A stretch of 48,942 nt of DNA from Desulfovibrio sp. (GTDB lineage: Bacteria; Desulfobacterota; Desulfovibrionia; Desulfovibrionales; Desulfovibrionaceae): NCBI GenBank assembly GCA_031280915.1, contig JAITGC010000073.1, forward strand, positions 1 to 48,942, given 5' to 3'. The position numbers and the translations under genes were made by a program. Position 1 is the first letter of the stretch. Each line of letters opens with the position of its first letter. Under the pieces are notes generated by a model. It was not told the DNA's origin. It saw nothing but the letters and a program-made list of their open reading frames with translations, and made no database searches. This document shows, one piece after another, positions 1 to 8,913 of this stretch.

Positions 1-1482
1 ATCCAAAATTTCTATCTCGAATTCTCCAAGGAAAATATCCCTCAATTTCAGATACAGGACAGGCTCGTCGCGGGCATGGAATTTTTCGAGGCCTTTGCTC
101 CCGACATCGCCCCCGCCGCGGGCGTGGGCATAAGCGCCAGAGGTGGACGGTACAGCAATTTCATCGACAGTGACCTCATGAACGGCCTGAGGCATCTGGG
201 AGGGCTGGACGAAAATTTTGACCTGAACAACCCCGGCAGTGTCCAAGCCCTCCAGCCCCTCGCCTTCGCCCTGGCCGGTGAAACAGAAACCGGCGGTCCC
301 TGGCAAATCTCGCCGCCTTCGCCCCCGCCCGTCATCCCGCCGGTGACGCCCCCCGTGGACCCGCCGCAACCGCCCGCCAACTCCTACGACGTCCGCGCCG
401 TGCTGCATACAGCCAACATGTCGTTAGGACTATCTTTGACATATGTGGTCATGCCCCATGTCGGCCAGGGGGGCAACGCCATCACGCCCATAGGCTGGGC
501 CGCCTTCGGAACCCCGGAGATGGGAAAGTACCTGACCGCGACGGTGAACGCCAACGGTGAACTGGTCTTCGCCCTCACTCCAGACGGCATGACGGCCTGC
601 CGGTCTTCTTCCCTTGAGGGCTATTACAGGGTCATGGGCAATGACGGCGGGGAACATGTCGTCCAGATTTATCTGCCGCAAAACGCCAATGTTTTTCACA
701 GCCCCTCCTTTCAAAGCCAGTACGGCGACGACGCCTGGTATGACGGTCACAGAATTCAGGGCGAAAGTCATTACGGCGGCTGGCTCGGCCTCAACTACGA
801 CTCGCCTTATAATATCACCTCCAGCGACAAAGACGATGCAATCCACACCGGACAAATCTGGGATGTGTCCTCCACCATCGACGGCGGAGACGGCGACGAC
901 GAAATTCACATCGGAACCAACGTCTCCTCGCACGCAAACATCATCATCGACGGCGGCGCGGGCGATGACGAGATTCGTATCGAATCCTACGTCGAAACGG
1001 CCTCCTTCGGCAGCGTCATCGCCATCAATGGCGGAGACGGCGACGACATTATGCGCATGGAGGGAACCGACCTTTACCTTTTTAGCGGCACAGTGATCAT
1101 CGACGGCGGCGCGGGCAATGACCTTATACGCGTGGCCGGCGCCATTACAGACCTTGTGACCATTGACGGCGGCGAGGGTATTGACGCCCTGTTCCTGGAC
1201 TCCTTCACCAGTTACGGTTCCCTGGACGCCCTATTCTCCTTCCCCGCAAAAGCCCAGGATATGGAAATTCTCGTGGGCGGCGGGAGTTTTTCCAATGTCC
1301 ACAGCCTGGCGGACATAGGCATCACTATCAACGGGGCCGGAAAGATAGACATGGGCGGCGGCGACTGGCATTATGACGGCGACGCCGGTAACCGTGCCCA
1401 TTATACTTATACGGGAGCGGACCCCGACTACAGCGGCGTCATTGCCAGTGTGGAGATTATCTCCCTGGCCGGCGGAGGATAG
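1..1482 (+). CDS. Small type-I-secreted RTX-like protein, 5' end outside the window (partial)
   Basis: The frame is open from base 1, so the true start lies upstream; 493 residues are visible. The first ~45 residues match the N-terminal module of the giant adhesin at 31871-41026: both have an NFY segment, then I-P-(E/Q)-F-Q, LVAG, and the shared stretch PDIAPAAGVG. A proline-rich linker follows, then a middle domain I do not recognise. Near the C-terminus are about five glycine/aspartate nonapeptide-like repeats (IDGGDGDDEIHIG, IDGGAGDDEIRIE and variants), typical of calcium-binding RTX beta-rolls. The tail (DMEILV, then DIGITINGAGKIDMGGGDW) matches the tail of the giant adhesin (DVEIVV, SIGITLENGGIKLDAGW), which suggests a shared C-terminal secretion module. 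Inferred role: secreted or surface-retained protein exported by a type I system whose genes are not in this window. Ligand unknown. Confidence 0.8.
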   Translation: MQNFYLEFSKENIPQFQIQDRLVAGMEFFEAFAPDIAPAAGVGISARGGRYSNFIDSDLMNGLRHLGGLDENFDLNNPGSVQALQPLAFALAGETETGGPWQISPPSPPPVIPPVTPPVDPPQPPANSYDVRAVLHTANMSLGLSLTYVVMPHVGQGGNAITPIGWAAFGTPEMGKYLTATVNANGELVFALTPDGMTACRSSSLEGYYRVMGNDGGEHVVQIYLPQNANVFHSPSFQSQYGDDAWYDGHRIQGESHYGGWLGLNYDSPYNITSSDKDDAIHTGQIWDVSSTIDGGDGDDEIHIGTNVSSHANIIIDGGAGDDEIRIESYVETASFGSVIAINGGDGDDIMRMEGTDLYLFSGTVIIDGGAGNDLIRVAGAITDLVTIDGGEGIDALFLDSFTSYGSLDALFSFPAKAQDMEILVGGGSFSNVHSLADIGITINGAGKIDMGGGDWHYDGDAGNRAHYTYTGADPDYSGVIASVEIISLAGGG

Positions 1483-1580
1483 GCCCATCGGGCGCGCCCT
1501 CCCCGCTGTTGGGCTTGACGGGCATCGGCCTTGACGCCGACGAGGCGGCGGGCAAAATTGCCCTGAACCCTGAAACCACA

Positions 1581-1614
1581 GGCTCCGGAAGCGCCGAAAG
1601 TCCGTTCCGGAGCC
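1581..1614. repeat. Inverted repeat downstream of the small RTX-like gene
   Basis: Perfect 10-bp arms GGCTCCGGAA (1581-1590) and TTCCGGAGCC (1605-1614) with a 14-base loop. No T-tract follows, so it is not a classical terminator. It lies just before the strong terminator at 1620-1659. Confidence 0.6.
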
Positions 1615-1619
1615 TGCAC

Positions 1620-1659
1620 TCACAAAAAAAGGAGGCAGACGTGCCTCCTTTTTTTGTGA
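1620..1659. terminator. Bidirectional intrinsic terminator between convergent genes
   Basis: An 18-bp perfect stem, arms 1620-1637 and 1642-1659, with a GACG tetraloop. The stem carries seven A on one side and seven T on the other, so it provides a GC-rich hairpin (GGAGGCA/TGCCTCC) with a U-tract on both strands. It separates the small RTX-like gene (+) from the redox pair (-). Confidence 0.9.
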
Positions 1660-1687
1660 AATTGCTCTGGCCTTGACGAAACAGGAA

Positions 1688-3283
1688 TTATTCCTCTTCG
1701 CCCTCCCACTTGATAAAGCCGGGGTTGACGTTGGCCATGGCGTTGACGATCAGTTCCACAAGGCCGCCGTAGGCGAAGCTGTTTTTGGCGTAAAGATCGT
1801 TGTGTTCCAGTATTTCGCGTATCTGGCCCTTGCAGTTGGAACACGGGGCGCAGATATATTTCTTCGTCTCGGGGCCAAGACAATCCTTAAAGGCTTCGGC
1901 GATCTGCTCCATCTTTTTGCGGCCGGAAATATTGCCGCGCCATGCTTCAATATTGTTGCGCGTCATGATGGCGAAACCGGAACCGCCGCCGCAGCAGTAG
2001 TTGTTGACGCCGGCGCAGGGCATCTCGCGGAATTTCGGCGCTATCCTGCGCAAGATATCGCGCTGCGGCTGCACGATGCCCATCAGGCGCACGATATTGC
2101 AGGGATCGTGCAGGGTCACGGGGAAATCGTTGCGCGAGGGATCAAGCTTGAGACGGCCGGACACAATGATGTCATGAAGCGTCACATAGCAGCTTTCACG
2201 CGGCACCTGATACTCAAAGGGAATAAGCCTGTCGGCGATGACGGTCAGTCCTTTGTGCGCGTGTCCGCATTCGCCGATGACGATTTTTTTGACGCCCAGT
2301 TCCTTGGCGGCCAGCATGTGCTGCAGGGCAATGCGCGCCGCCTGCGTGTCATCGTAAAAGATGCCGTAGTTTACGCCGTCATAGGCCATGGCCTTGCTGG
2401 AAAGGGTCCAGGAAAGACCGGCCTCCTGGAAAATCAGGGAAAAAGCGGCGATATTTTCCGGCCAGGCCATAATCTCGCCCGCGTTGTGCAGAAGCAGAAT
2501 ATCCGCCCCCTGCACGTCAAAGGGGGTCTGGATGCCGATGCCGGTGATTTCCGTGTAGTCCTCGTCAATAAAGGCCACATTCTCTTTGGCCACATCAGGG
2601 GTCATACCGGTGGAGGAGCCCGACTTCAGTTGGTTCATGGTACCCTTTTCGTGCAGTTCACGCGGGTAAATATCCATTTCCTGGCTGAAAATCTTGCGGA
2701 TTTCACGCGCAATCAGGCCGTTATCCACACCTATGGGACAGGTCTGGGCGCAACGGCGGCAGAGATTGCAGCGATAGGCCAACTCGCCGAGGCGCGCCAC
2801 GGTTTTCCAGTTCAAGCCCATGTCGCCGTACCGCCATTTGGCGAGAGGCTCTTTTTTGACGTACTGCTTGTAAATGCGCCGGAAAATCTCCGAGCGGAAA
2901 TTGGGCCGGTACATTTCATGCTGCCCGGTCATTTCATACAAATGACAGGCGTCCGAACAGGAATTGCACTGGGCGCAGTAATCGGCGCTGGTCTGCAGAA
3001 TGGGCAGAAAGGCCCAGTTGTTTTCCTTGGTGAACATTTTGCGCATGCCGCTCAGGAATTTGTTGACCAAATCCTCTTCCTCGACGCGGTTCTTCGGCTT
3101 GGGGATATTCAGCACGCACACTTCGTCCAGGATGCAGCAGGTATTTTCCTTCTGCTCATCCGTAAGGGGCTTCCACGGCACTTTCGCCACATCAATGGGC
3201 AGGGCCGGTATGCGGTCAAGGTCAATGGACGTCAGTTGGCCTTCCGCGGTGGAAACATCGGTCAATTGCAGGTTGTCTTTCAT
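1688..3283 (-). CDS. Heterodisulfide-reductase-like iron-sulfur protein (DsrK/TmcB/HmcF family)
   Basis: 531 residues, cytoplasmic electron-transfer subunit. Two ferredoxin-type 4Fe-4S motifs are visible: Cys103/106/109/113 and Cys172/175/178/182 (the second followed by Pro). The C-terminal half carries the HdrD/DsrK-type cysteine signature: Cys395 (LHDPC), Cys423, a CCG at 430-432 (NYCCGGGSGF) and Cys478/481/484. In DsrK of sulfate reducers this region binds the catalytic-type cluster proposed to act on DsrC trisulfide; TmcB and HmcF are related subunits of other transmembrane complexes. The length of 531 fits DsrK better than the shorter TmcB, but I cannot separate them without a tree. The ATG at 3283 is preceded by an AGGGAG ribosome site. 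It lies 12 bases after the cytochrome b gene and is surely co-transcribed with it. No dsrJ, dsrO or dsrP follows; a terminator comes instead. Confidence 0.85.
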   Translation of the reverse strand: MKDNLQLTDVSTAEGQLTSIDLDRIPALPIDVAKVPWKPLTDEQKENTCCILDEVCVLNIPKPKNRVEEEDLVNKFLSGMRKMFTKENNWAFLPILQTSADYCAQCNSCSDACHLYEMTGQHEMYRPNFRSEIFRRIYKQYVKKEPLAKWRYGDMGLNWKTVARLGELAYRCNLCRRCAQTCPIGVDNGLIAREIRKIFSQEMDIYPRELHEKGTMNQLKSGSSTGMTPDVAKENVAFIDEDYTEITGIGIQTPFDVQGADILLLHNAGEIMAWPENIAAFSLIFQEAGLSWTLSSKAMAYDGVNYGIFYDDTQAARIALQHMLAAKELGVKKIVIGECGHAHKGLTVIADRLIPFEYQVPRESCYVTLHDIIVSGRLKLDPSRNDFPVTLHDPCNIVRLMGIVQPQRDILRRIAPKFREMPCAGVNNYCCGGGSGFAIMTRNNIEAWRGNISGRKKMEQIAEAFKDCLGPETKKYICAPCSNCKGQIREILEHNDLYAKNSFAYGGLVELIVNAMANVNPGFIKWEGEEE

Positions 3284-3295
3284 GGCGGAAACTCC

Positions 3296-4231
3296 CTAGT
3301 CGTTCTTGGGGGCTGCGGGATTGCTGGTGGCGACCTCAAGCCATGTCTTCGAGCCGGTTCCGCCCGTGACGTGCTTGGAGGACCAGGTAACGGCGTATTT
3401 GAGCGCGTTGGGAATTATGCTCTTGTTGCGCTCATTGTACGTGGTGGGCTCATCCCCCCAGCGTATGTCGTGGTAGGTGAAATATTTCATAAAAAGATGG
3501 GCCATCTGGGTTGAGGGTATCCAGATCAGCAGAAAAAAGCCCACCAGCAGATGCAGGGCGAACCATGTGCTGGGCTGCGGCTCAAAGTTGAATGTCAGCA
3601 GATTATGGAGAAAGCCGCAGGCCAGCGTGAAAAACGAAGAAGCGTCAATCCAGGCGAAGAGGCCGAGAATGCCGAAAAAGACAAAGACGCCGATATTGAA
3701 ATACATTTCCGGCGTTGTATACTTGTTCAGGCCTTCGTCGGTCATGCGGCGGTGAATCAGGGCGATGCCGCCGCCGATGATGCACAGCGAACCCACAAGG
3801 ACAACGGCGTTGATGACGTTGCCCACAAGAACCATCAGGCCGCTGTCCGGGCTGAGGCCGAAAATCCGGGCGACCGCGGAAAGAAGCACGATGATGGTTC
3901 CGCCCATGAGCATGTACAGGCCAAAATGGAAAGGATAGCTGCGGAACCAGAGTTTGATGTTGTGTTCAAAAGTGGCGTGCAGCAAAAGCACTTCCGTGAC
4001 CAGGGCCTTGATGTCGCCGAAATAGCTGATGTGGCGCGGCTTTGTCCACCAGTCTTTCTCTTCCATGAAGCTGCCGCCGTAAGCGGTTTTTGCGCCCTCG
4101 TGCGGCACGGGATACAGCTCCCAGCGCACGTGCAGGGGGCTGGCCCGCAGATAGGCCCTGGCCTTCAGGAAAACAAGACAGAAAAAACCGGCTGTCGCCA
4201 AATAGGCAAGAAGATAGAAAAGCGTTGTCAT
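3296..4231 (-). CDS. NarI/DsrM-like membrane cytochrome b subunit
   Basis: 311 residues from the ATG at 4231, chosen because GGAGG stands five bases upstream and the protein then starts with a membrane segment (MTTLFYLLAYLATAG); longer upstream starts add non-membrane sequence. Membrane segments at about 3-22, 99-122, 131-158, 176-195 and 221-248. Histidines 85, 90 and 102 near the second segment, and His227 and His245 in the last, are candidate heme b ligands, as in the NarI/DsrM/TmcC family. Such subunits exchange electrons with the quinone pool and pass them to the adjoining Hdr-like subunit. The two genes form a two-gene operon. Whether the complex is DsrMK-like or Tmc/Ohc-like cannot be decided from this window. 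Confidence 0.82.
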   Translation of the reverse strand: MTTLFYLLAYLATAGFFCLVFLKARAYLRASPLHVRWELYPVPHEGAKTAYGGSFMEEKDWWTKPRHISYFGDIKALVTEVLLLHATFEHNIKLWFRSYPFHFGLYMLMGGTIIVLLSAVARIFGLSPDSGLMVLVGNVINAVVLVGSLCIIGGGIALIHRRMTDEGLNKYTTPEMYFNIGVFVFFGILGLFAWIDASSFFTLACGFLHNLLTFNFEPQPSTWFALHLLVGFFLLIWIPSTQMAHLFMKYFTYHDIRWGDEPTTYNERNKSIIPNALKYAVTWSSKHVTGGTGSKTWLEVATSNPAAPKND

Positions 4232-4398
4232 ACGTACCTCCACATACGCGATGATTACCGCATCAGGGTTTGCCGTAGCCGTCGGCCCACTGCCGCGCAC
4301 AGCCCGGCTTATGTCGTTACATGTCCTTATCGCTCCGTAGTGTTTCGCCCGCCGACAAGGGCGGCGCACGCCTTAAAATGGAACAGGCGCGTCTTTTC

Positions 4399-4426
4399 AC
4401 TATGACCTGATTTAAAGAAAAGTCAA
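4399..4426 (-). promoter_or_regulatory. Candidate sigma-70 promoter of the cytochrome b / Fe-S pair
   Basis: On the minus strand TTGACT (4426-4421) is followed after 16 bases by CATAGT (4404-4399). Transcription would start near 4392 and leave a leader of about 160 bases. Found by eye only. Confidence 0.4.
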
Positions 4427-4488
4427 GATGCGAACTGAATATGACCGCCAGATTTTTTGAAAGCCCGGCCCTTGCCCGGGCGGCGTGA

Positions 4489-4518
4489 GTCGGCTGAAGA
4501 GCACGTTTTTCAGCCGAC
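4489..4518. repeat. Hairpin downstream of the thermonuclease gene
   Basis: Perfect 10-bp arms GTCGGCTGAA (4489-4498) and TTCAGCCGAC (4509-4518). It lies between the terminator at 4525-4561 and the promoter of the redox pair. There is no gene in 4232-4639; that stretch holds this hairpin, the terminator, the promoter and a repeat element. Confidence 0.55.
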
Positions 4519-4524
4519 GATCCT

Positions 4525-4561
4525 GCAAAAACGACCAATAAATTTTGGTCGTTATTTTTGC
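4525..4561. terminator. Intrinsic terminator of the rpsU-dnaG-rpoD operon
   Basis: Nine-bp arms AACGACCAA (4530-4538) and TTGGTCGTT (4545-4553) are flanked by runs of A and T on both sides, so the structure can terminate on either strand. It sits about 80 bases after the thermonuclease stop codon on the minus strand. Confidence 0.75.
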
Positions 4562-4569
4562 CCGAAGGC

Positions 4570-4642
4570 CTTTTACGCTTGAGATTGCCGCTTGACGGCA
4601 AAGCGAATTCGCCTTGCAGGCATTTAAAGTGGAAATGCCCTA
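4570..4642 (-). repeat. Palindromic intergenic element starting at the thermonuclease stop codon
   Basis: On the minus strand the stop TAG (4642-4640) runs directly into GGCATTTCCACTTTAAATGCC, seven-bp arms around six bases (quoted length 21 counts arms plus loop; arms are GGCATTT and AAATGCC). Next comes a nested palindrome with GCTTGACGGC and TTCGCCTTGC blocks that is also present at 26491-26525. The far edge is uncertain. It belongs to the same family as the elements after clpP, clpX and lon. Confidence 0.6.
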
Positions 4643-5371
4643 TGGAACAAGCGGCCAGAAAAGACATATTCTGGCCGGCGCGTAGCCGGCCAGAAAGGCA
4701 TCCATAAGCGTGCCGAAATAAACTTTATTACGCGGTTTGATGCGCTGGGCCTCCGGGCAATCGGCCGGGAAGAAACGCATGGACGCGTGATTGCCGGTGT
4801 AGTTACGCAGAGCCAGCGGCAGAGAGAGCAGGCGCGCCCACAGGCCGCGCTTTTCGGCAATGGCTTTTTTCTGCAGGTTCAGAAGACGCCTCTGAAAATC
4901 CGCATCAAGGCCCTGATGCGGATAAAAAAAGGCCATCCCGCCGCCCACCATCAGCTCGCTCAAGGAGCGCCCGTCACCGAGACGGAGATCGGCGACCGCG
5001 CGACCGTGGGCATCTTTGCCCTCACCTTTTTCAACGGCCACAAGACGTATTTTTTGCCCTTGCGCCAGGCGGACAAGCTCCCGGCGAGCCTCACGCGCGT
5101 AGTACTGGGCCTTCGCCCCCTCATGCGGCATTTCCGGCGCGTCAATGCCGGCAAGCCGCACGACGCGCCTGTCCGTCAGTTTGACGGTGTCCCCGTCAAA
5201 ACAGTGGGCGACAACCCCCTCGGCGCCGGACGCGTTCTTTGCCCGCGGGGCCGGTGTCGAGGGCGCATTGCCCTGCCCAGCGAGCACGCCGTCCGCCGCC
5301 AGACAAAAGGAAAAAAAGGCCAGGAGTGAAAAAAACGCCGGGACGCGAAACACACTGCGGACGATGCGCAT
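4640..5371 (-). CDS. Secreted thermonuclease-family (SNase) nuclease
   Basis: 243 residues from the ATG at 5371; a TTG start overlapping the rpoD stop would add nine residues before the signal peptide, so I prefer the ATG although its ribosome site is weak. A basic start and hydrophobic core ending near AADGVLAG form a signal peptide, so the enzyme should act outside the cytoplasm. The SNase fold is shown by FDGDTV, VRLAGIDAPE (Arg, Asp and Glu of the active site) and GRAVADL (second arginine). After the nuclease domain comes an extra ~50-residue tail (NYTGNHASMRFF, DCPEAQRIKPRNKVYF, GYAPARIC) that resembles the small cysteine-containing domain fused to some bacterial SNases. It is the last gene of the rpsU-dnaG-rpoD operon; its stop TAG is the first codon of a palindromic element. 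Confidence 0.85.
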   Translation of the reverse strand: MRIVRSVFRVPAFFSLLAFFSFCLAADGVLAGQGNAPSTPAPRAKNASGAEGVVAHCFDGDTVKLTDRRVVRLAGIDAPEMPHEGAKAQYYAREARRELVRLAQGQKIRLVAVEKGEGKDAHGRAVADLRLGDGRSLSELMVGGGMAFFYPHQGLDADFQRRLLNLQKKAIAEKRGLWARLLSLPLALRNYTGNHASMRFFPADCPEAQRIKPRNKVYFGTLMDAFLAGYAPARICLFWPLVP

Positions 5372-5394
5372 GTCAAAACCCGGACGCCGCCAGG

Positions 5395-7164
5395 TCAATT
5401 TTCATAATACGAGCGCAGAGGCTGGCTGCGCACGGGGTGTCTGAGTTTGCGCAGGGCCTTGGCTTCTATCTGGCGTATGCGCTCACGGGTGACGTTAAAA
5501 AGCTTGCCGACTTCCTCCAGAGTGTGATCGCTCTTCTCCGCTATGCCGAAACGCTTGCGCAAAACCTGCTCCTCGCGCGTCGTCAGATCGGCGAGAACAG
5601 AGGCCAATTGCTCGGCCAGCTTGGTATTGATGACTTCCTCGGCGGGGGCCACAGCTTTTTTGTCTTCTATGAAGTCGCCGAGGCTGGAATCTTCCTCATC
5701 ACCTATGGGCGTTTCCAGTGAAATCGGCTCCTTGGCGATTTTGAGGACTTTTTTAACCTTGTCCACGGGATATTCCATACGATCGGCTATTTCCTCCGGC
5801 GTGGGGTCGCGACCCAGTTCCTGCACGAGATAACGGGCCGTGCGCATGAGTTTGTTGATGGTTTCAATCATGTGCACCGGAATACGGATGGTTCTCGCCT
5901 GGTCGGCTATGGCCCGCGTGATGGCCTGGCGTATCCACCAGGTGGCGTAGGTCGAAAACTTGTAGCCCCTCTGATATTCAAACTTGTCCACGGCTTTCAT
6001 CAGGCCGATGTTGCCTTCCTGAATGAGATCCAAAAATTGCAGGCCACGGTTGGTGTATTTTTTGGCGATGGAAACAACCAGCCGCAGGTTGGAGCGAATA
6101 AGCTCCTGCTTGGCCCGCATGGCGGCGTTGTTGCCGCGTTTGATGCGCCAGAGCACTTCCTCCAGATCATTGACGTTGTGGCAGCATTTTTCCTGAAGGC
6201 GCTGCAGAATTTCAATTTTGCCAATGATCATTTCCTTGAAGGAAAAAAGCTCATCCACGCTCAGATGCAAATCCCGCGCAGCGTCAATGGGCGCCACTTC
6301 ACGCCTTTCCAGCCCGGAAAACAGTTTCTGGATTTCAGCCTGGGTTTTTCCGGTAGAAAGAATATAGGCCGAGAGATCGCGCTGGCAGTTGTGCATCTGC
6401 CGCACGTAATCCTCAACGGTTTCACTGATGCGGTCTATCAGTTTTTTTTCCAGTTTGATGTCCCGCAGCCGGGTGACGATTTCCTCCTTGTAGCTGATAA
6501 TCTCCTTCTGAACGGCGGTAACGCGGCGCTCAAGGGTGGCGCATTCGTCAAGCTTCTTGTAAATTTTGCGTTTTTTCCTGAATATCTGCCGTATTTCGTC
6601 CAGCAGCAGGATAACCCGCGAACGCTGGTTCATTTCATCCTCGCTGGGGTCGTCCTCTTCAATGGTTTTGACGACATCCTTCAACTTGACGCGGTTTTGC
6701 CGCAAGTCCTCCCCCACGTTGACCAGTTCCTCCACAGCGACGGGCACTTCAACCAGCGAGTAAAGAACCTCCTGTTCGCCCATTTCTATTTTTTTCGCGA
6801 TAACCACTTCCCCGTCACGGTCAAGAAGGGGCACGGCCCCCATCTCGCGCAGATACATGCGCACAGGGTCTGTGCTGCGGGGAGAGAACTCCGCGGAATC
6901 GTCGTCCTCGGTCAGATCCAGCGAGGCTTCAATAATATCGTCGTCCGCTTCAACCTCCGCGGCTCCGAGCTTTTTGCCTTCGGTCTCCGTTGTAACTATA
7001 TCAATTTCCAACTGCTCGAAAATGCCTATAATCTCTTCCAGAATTTCCGGCGTGCCTATTTCCATGGGAACCGCTTTGCTGACTTCGGCATACGTCAGAA
7101 AGCCGGCCCCTTGCCCTTTGGCGATAAGAGATTGTATTTGTGGAATATTTTTGAGGTTACTCAT
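5395..7164 (-). CDS. rpoD: RNA polymerase primary sigma factor RpoD (sigma-70)
   Basis: 589 residues from the ATG at 7164, chosen because GGAG precedes it and [18 protein letters not shown] is a typical beginning of region 1.1. Region 1.2 begins near residue 97 ([13 protein letters not shown]), followed by an acidic and charged non-conserved region. Region 2 contains the core-binding and -10-melting segment ([48 protein letters not shown]). Region 4 contains the -35-binding helix-turn-helix ([20 protein letters not shown]). It directs housekeeping transcription. The start overlaps the dnaG stop by eight bases, so translation is probably coupled. Confidence 0.97.
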   Translation of the reverse strand: MSNLKNIPQIQSLIAKGQGAGFLTYAEVSKAVPMEIGTPEILEEIIGIFEQLEIDIVTTETEGKKLGAAEVEADDDIIEASLDLTEDDDSAEFSPRSTDPVRMYLREMGAVPLLDRDGEVVIAKKIEMGEQEVLYSLVEVPVAVEELVNVGEDLRQNRVKLKDVVKTIEEDDPSEDEMNQRSRVILLLDEIRQIFRKKRKIYKKLDECATLERRVTAVQKEIISYKEEIVTRLRDIKLEKKLIDRISETVEDYVRQMHNCQRDLSAYILSTGKTQAEIQKLFSGLERREVAPIDAARDLHLSVDELFSFKEMIIGKIEILQRLQEKCCHNVNDLEEVLWRIKRGNNAAMRAKQELIRSNLRLVVSIAKKYTNRGLQFLDLIQEGNIGLMKAVDKFEYQRGYKFSTYATWWIRQAITRAIADQARTIRIPVHMIETINKLMRTARYLVQELGRDPTPEEIADRMEYPVDKVKKVLKIAKEPISLETPIGDEEDSSLGDFIEDKKAVAPAEEVINTKLAEQLASVLADLTTREEQVLRKRFGIAEKSDHTLEEVGKLFNVTRERIRQIEAKALRKLRHPVRSQPLRSYYEN

Positions 7165-8893
7165 GTTTCTTCTCCAACGTTTTCTGCAGTGCGCGAAGAT
7201 AATCCAAATCGGAGGCAAAGTCACCCGTAACGCTGTTTTTCGATAAGGCTGCGAAAACAGAAGACTTTTGTGCTTTATCGTAGTAGTCGTCCAATGCATT
7301 CCGCAAAGATTCCAACTCCTTGTCGCCATTGTCTCTTGGGGGCGCAAGGGGGCCTCTGCAAAAAAACCAGATTTTTTTTTCCGGCTCGTCCAGATGGTAC
7401 TCCGCCCCGTCTCCCCAGACATCAATCTTTTCCCAGAATTTTCTGGCGGGCGTTGACTGAAGCAGCATGTCAGCCCCCATGTCGCGCAGTTCCTGAAGGC
7501 GTCCGGGATAACGGGCGGCGAACATGAGTATTTGCTCATCCCGCATAAGCTGTCGGGGCTGGGCCTTGTCATGGGGCCGCGCCCGCTGTTTTGACCGCTC
7601 TCGTCCGTGCCAGTCGGCAAGGCCGTCCCGCAGGACGTTTTCCGAAAGCCGCAGATGCCCGGCAAGCTTTGAAATATACGGGCTGAGGAGTTCCGGAATT
7701 TCCACATTCCGCAGAAAATTGCGCGCCCATTCCACAGCTTCGCGCGGCGCCAAAGCTTTCAGCACCGCGACGCAGTATTCAAGGCCGTCAACAGATCTTT
7801 CAAGCAGAACATTAAAAGTTTCAGTCCCCTCTTTCCTCAGAAAACTGTCGATGTCCTCTCCTTCCGGAAATGTGACCACAGTGCAGGTCAGCCCGCGAGC
7901 CAGCAGCATTTCGCTACCGCGCAGGGCGGCTTTGCGCCCCGCCCGGTCGCCGTCAAACAGCAGCGTCACCCGCGAGGTAAAACCGGCTATGCGTTTTATC
8001 TGCTCCGGCGTAAGGGCCGTGCCCAGTACGCCGATGGCGTTTTCGTAGCCGAACTGGTGCAGGGTTACAACATCCATGTATCCTTCCGCCAGAAGCGCTC
8101 TTTCCTCGTTCGCGATGCTTTTTCTGGCCTGGGGCAGGCCGAAGATATGTTCGCCTTTTTTGTACACGGGCGTGTCGGAGCTATTGATGTATTTGGCTTC
8201 TTCCCCTTCGTCCCGGATTATGCGCCCGCCAAAGGCAATGACCTGATTTGACAGATTTTTTATGGGGAAAATAAACCGCCCGCGAAAGCGGTCATACACA
8301 GTGCCCTTGGCTGATCTGCTCAGAAGATTGGCCTCAACGGCGCCCTGCTCGTCAAAACCGGCCCGGCGGAGCGCTTTGACCAGAGAATCCCATTCACGCC
8401 CCGCCCAGCCAAGGCCGAAACGCTCAAGAATTTCCTCATTCAAACCGCGTCCTTTGACGTAGGCGCGGCACTCCGCGCCGCCGGCGCTTCTGAGTTCCGC
8501 CGCGAAATGCGCCGCCGCGACCTGACACATACGCAATATCCGCTGCCGGTCGGAATGCGGACTTTTTGCCTTTTCCCCGCCCTGCCGCCGCCCGGCCTGC
8601 GGGCGAGGCCCCACTTCGACGCCGGCCTCCTGGGCCAGTTGTTCAAGGGTTTCTTTAAAATCCAACCCGTTGATACGACTGTAAAAGCTGATGACATCTC
8701 CGGAAGCCTGACAGCCGAAGCAGTAGAACACCCCCAGGTCTTCATTGACGCTGAAAGAAGGTTTCGTTTCCTGATGAAAAGGACACGGCGCCATCCAGCG
8801 CGGCCCGTTGCGCTTGAGTTCCACGTAGCGCCGCACTACATCGACAATATTGAGACGTTCTTTGACAAGACGCACGATGTCGCCGTTGTTCAT
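7157..8893 (-). CDS. dnaG: DNA primase DnaG
   Basis: 578 residues from the ATG at 8893 ([17 protein letters not shown]); longer starts add 28 residues lacking family similarity. It makes RNA primers at the replication fork. The N-terminal zinc ribbon is visible (Cys37, His40, Cys58, Cys61). The TOPRIM catalytic core shows Glu270 ([10 protein letters not shown]) and the metal-binding DGD at 314-316 (LLFDGDRAG). The C-terminal part is less conserved and should bind the helicase DnaB. The ribosome site is weak; mutS2 ends 20 bases upstream. Confidence 0.96.
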   Translation of the reverse strand: MNNGDIVRLVKERLNIVDVVRRYVELKRNGPRWMAPCPFHQETKPSFSVNEDLGVFYCFGCQASGDVISFYSRINGLDFKETLEQLAQEAGVEVGPRPQAGRRQGGEKAKSPHSDRQRILRMCQVAAAHFAAELRSAGGAECRAYVKGRGLNEEILERFGLGWAGREWDSLVKALRRAGFDEQGAVEANLLSRSAKGTVYDRFRGRFIFPIKNLSNQVIAFGGRIIRDEGEEAKYINSSDTPVYKKGEHIFGLPQARKSIANEERALLAEGYMDVVTLHQFGYENAIGVLGTALTPEQIKRIAGFTSRVTLLFDGDRAGRKAALRGSEMLLARGLTCTVVTFPEGEDIDSFLRKEGTETFNVLLERSVDGLEYCVAVLKALAPREAVEWARNFLRNVEIPELLSPYISKLAGHLRLSENVLRDGLADWHGRERSKQRARPHDKAQPRQLMRDEQILMFAARYPGRLQELRDMGADMLLQSTPARKFWEKIDVWGDGAEYHLDEPEKKIWFFCRGPLAPPRDNGDKELESLRNALDDYYDKAQKSSVFAALSKNSVTGDFASDLDYLRALQKTLEKKHE

Positions 8894-8913
8894 GCCGACA
8901 ACCCGAATTTTCG

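Noticed and set aside
1673..3514. A 613-codon plus-strand frame opposite the Hdr-like Fe-S gene
   Set aside because: Also in exact codon register with the real gene; the minus-strand product has complete Fe-S motifs.
4317..4667. A 116-codon minus-strand frame between the thermonuclease gene and the redox pair
   Set aside because: It crosses a terminator, a promoter and repeat hairpins and has no family resemblance.
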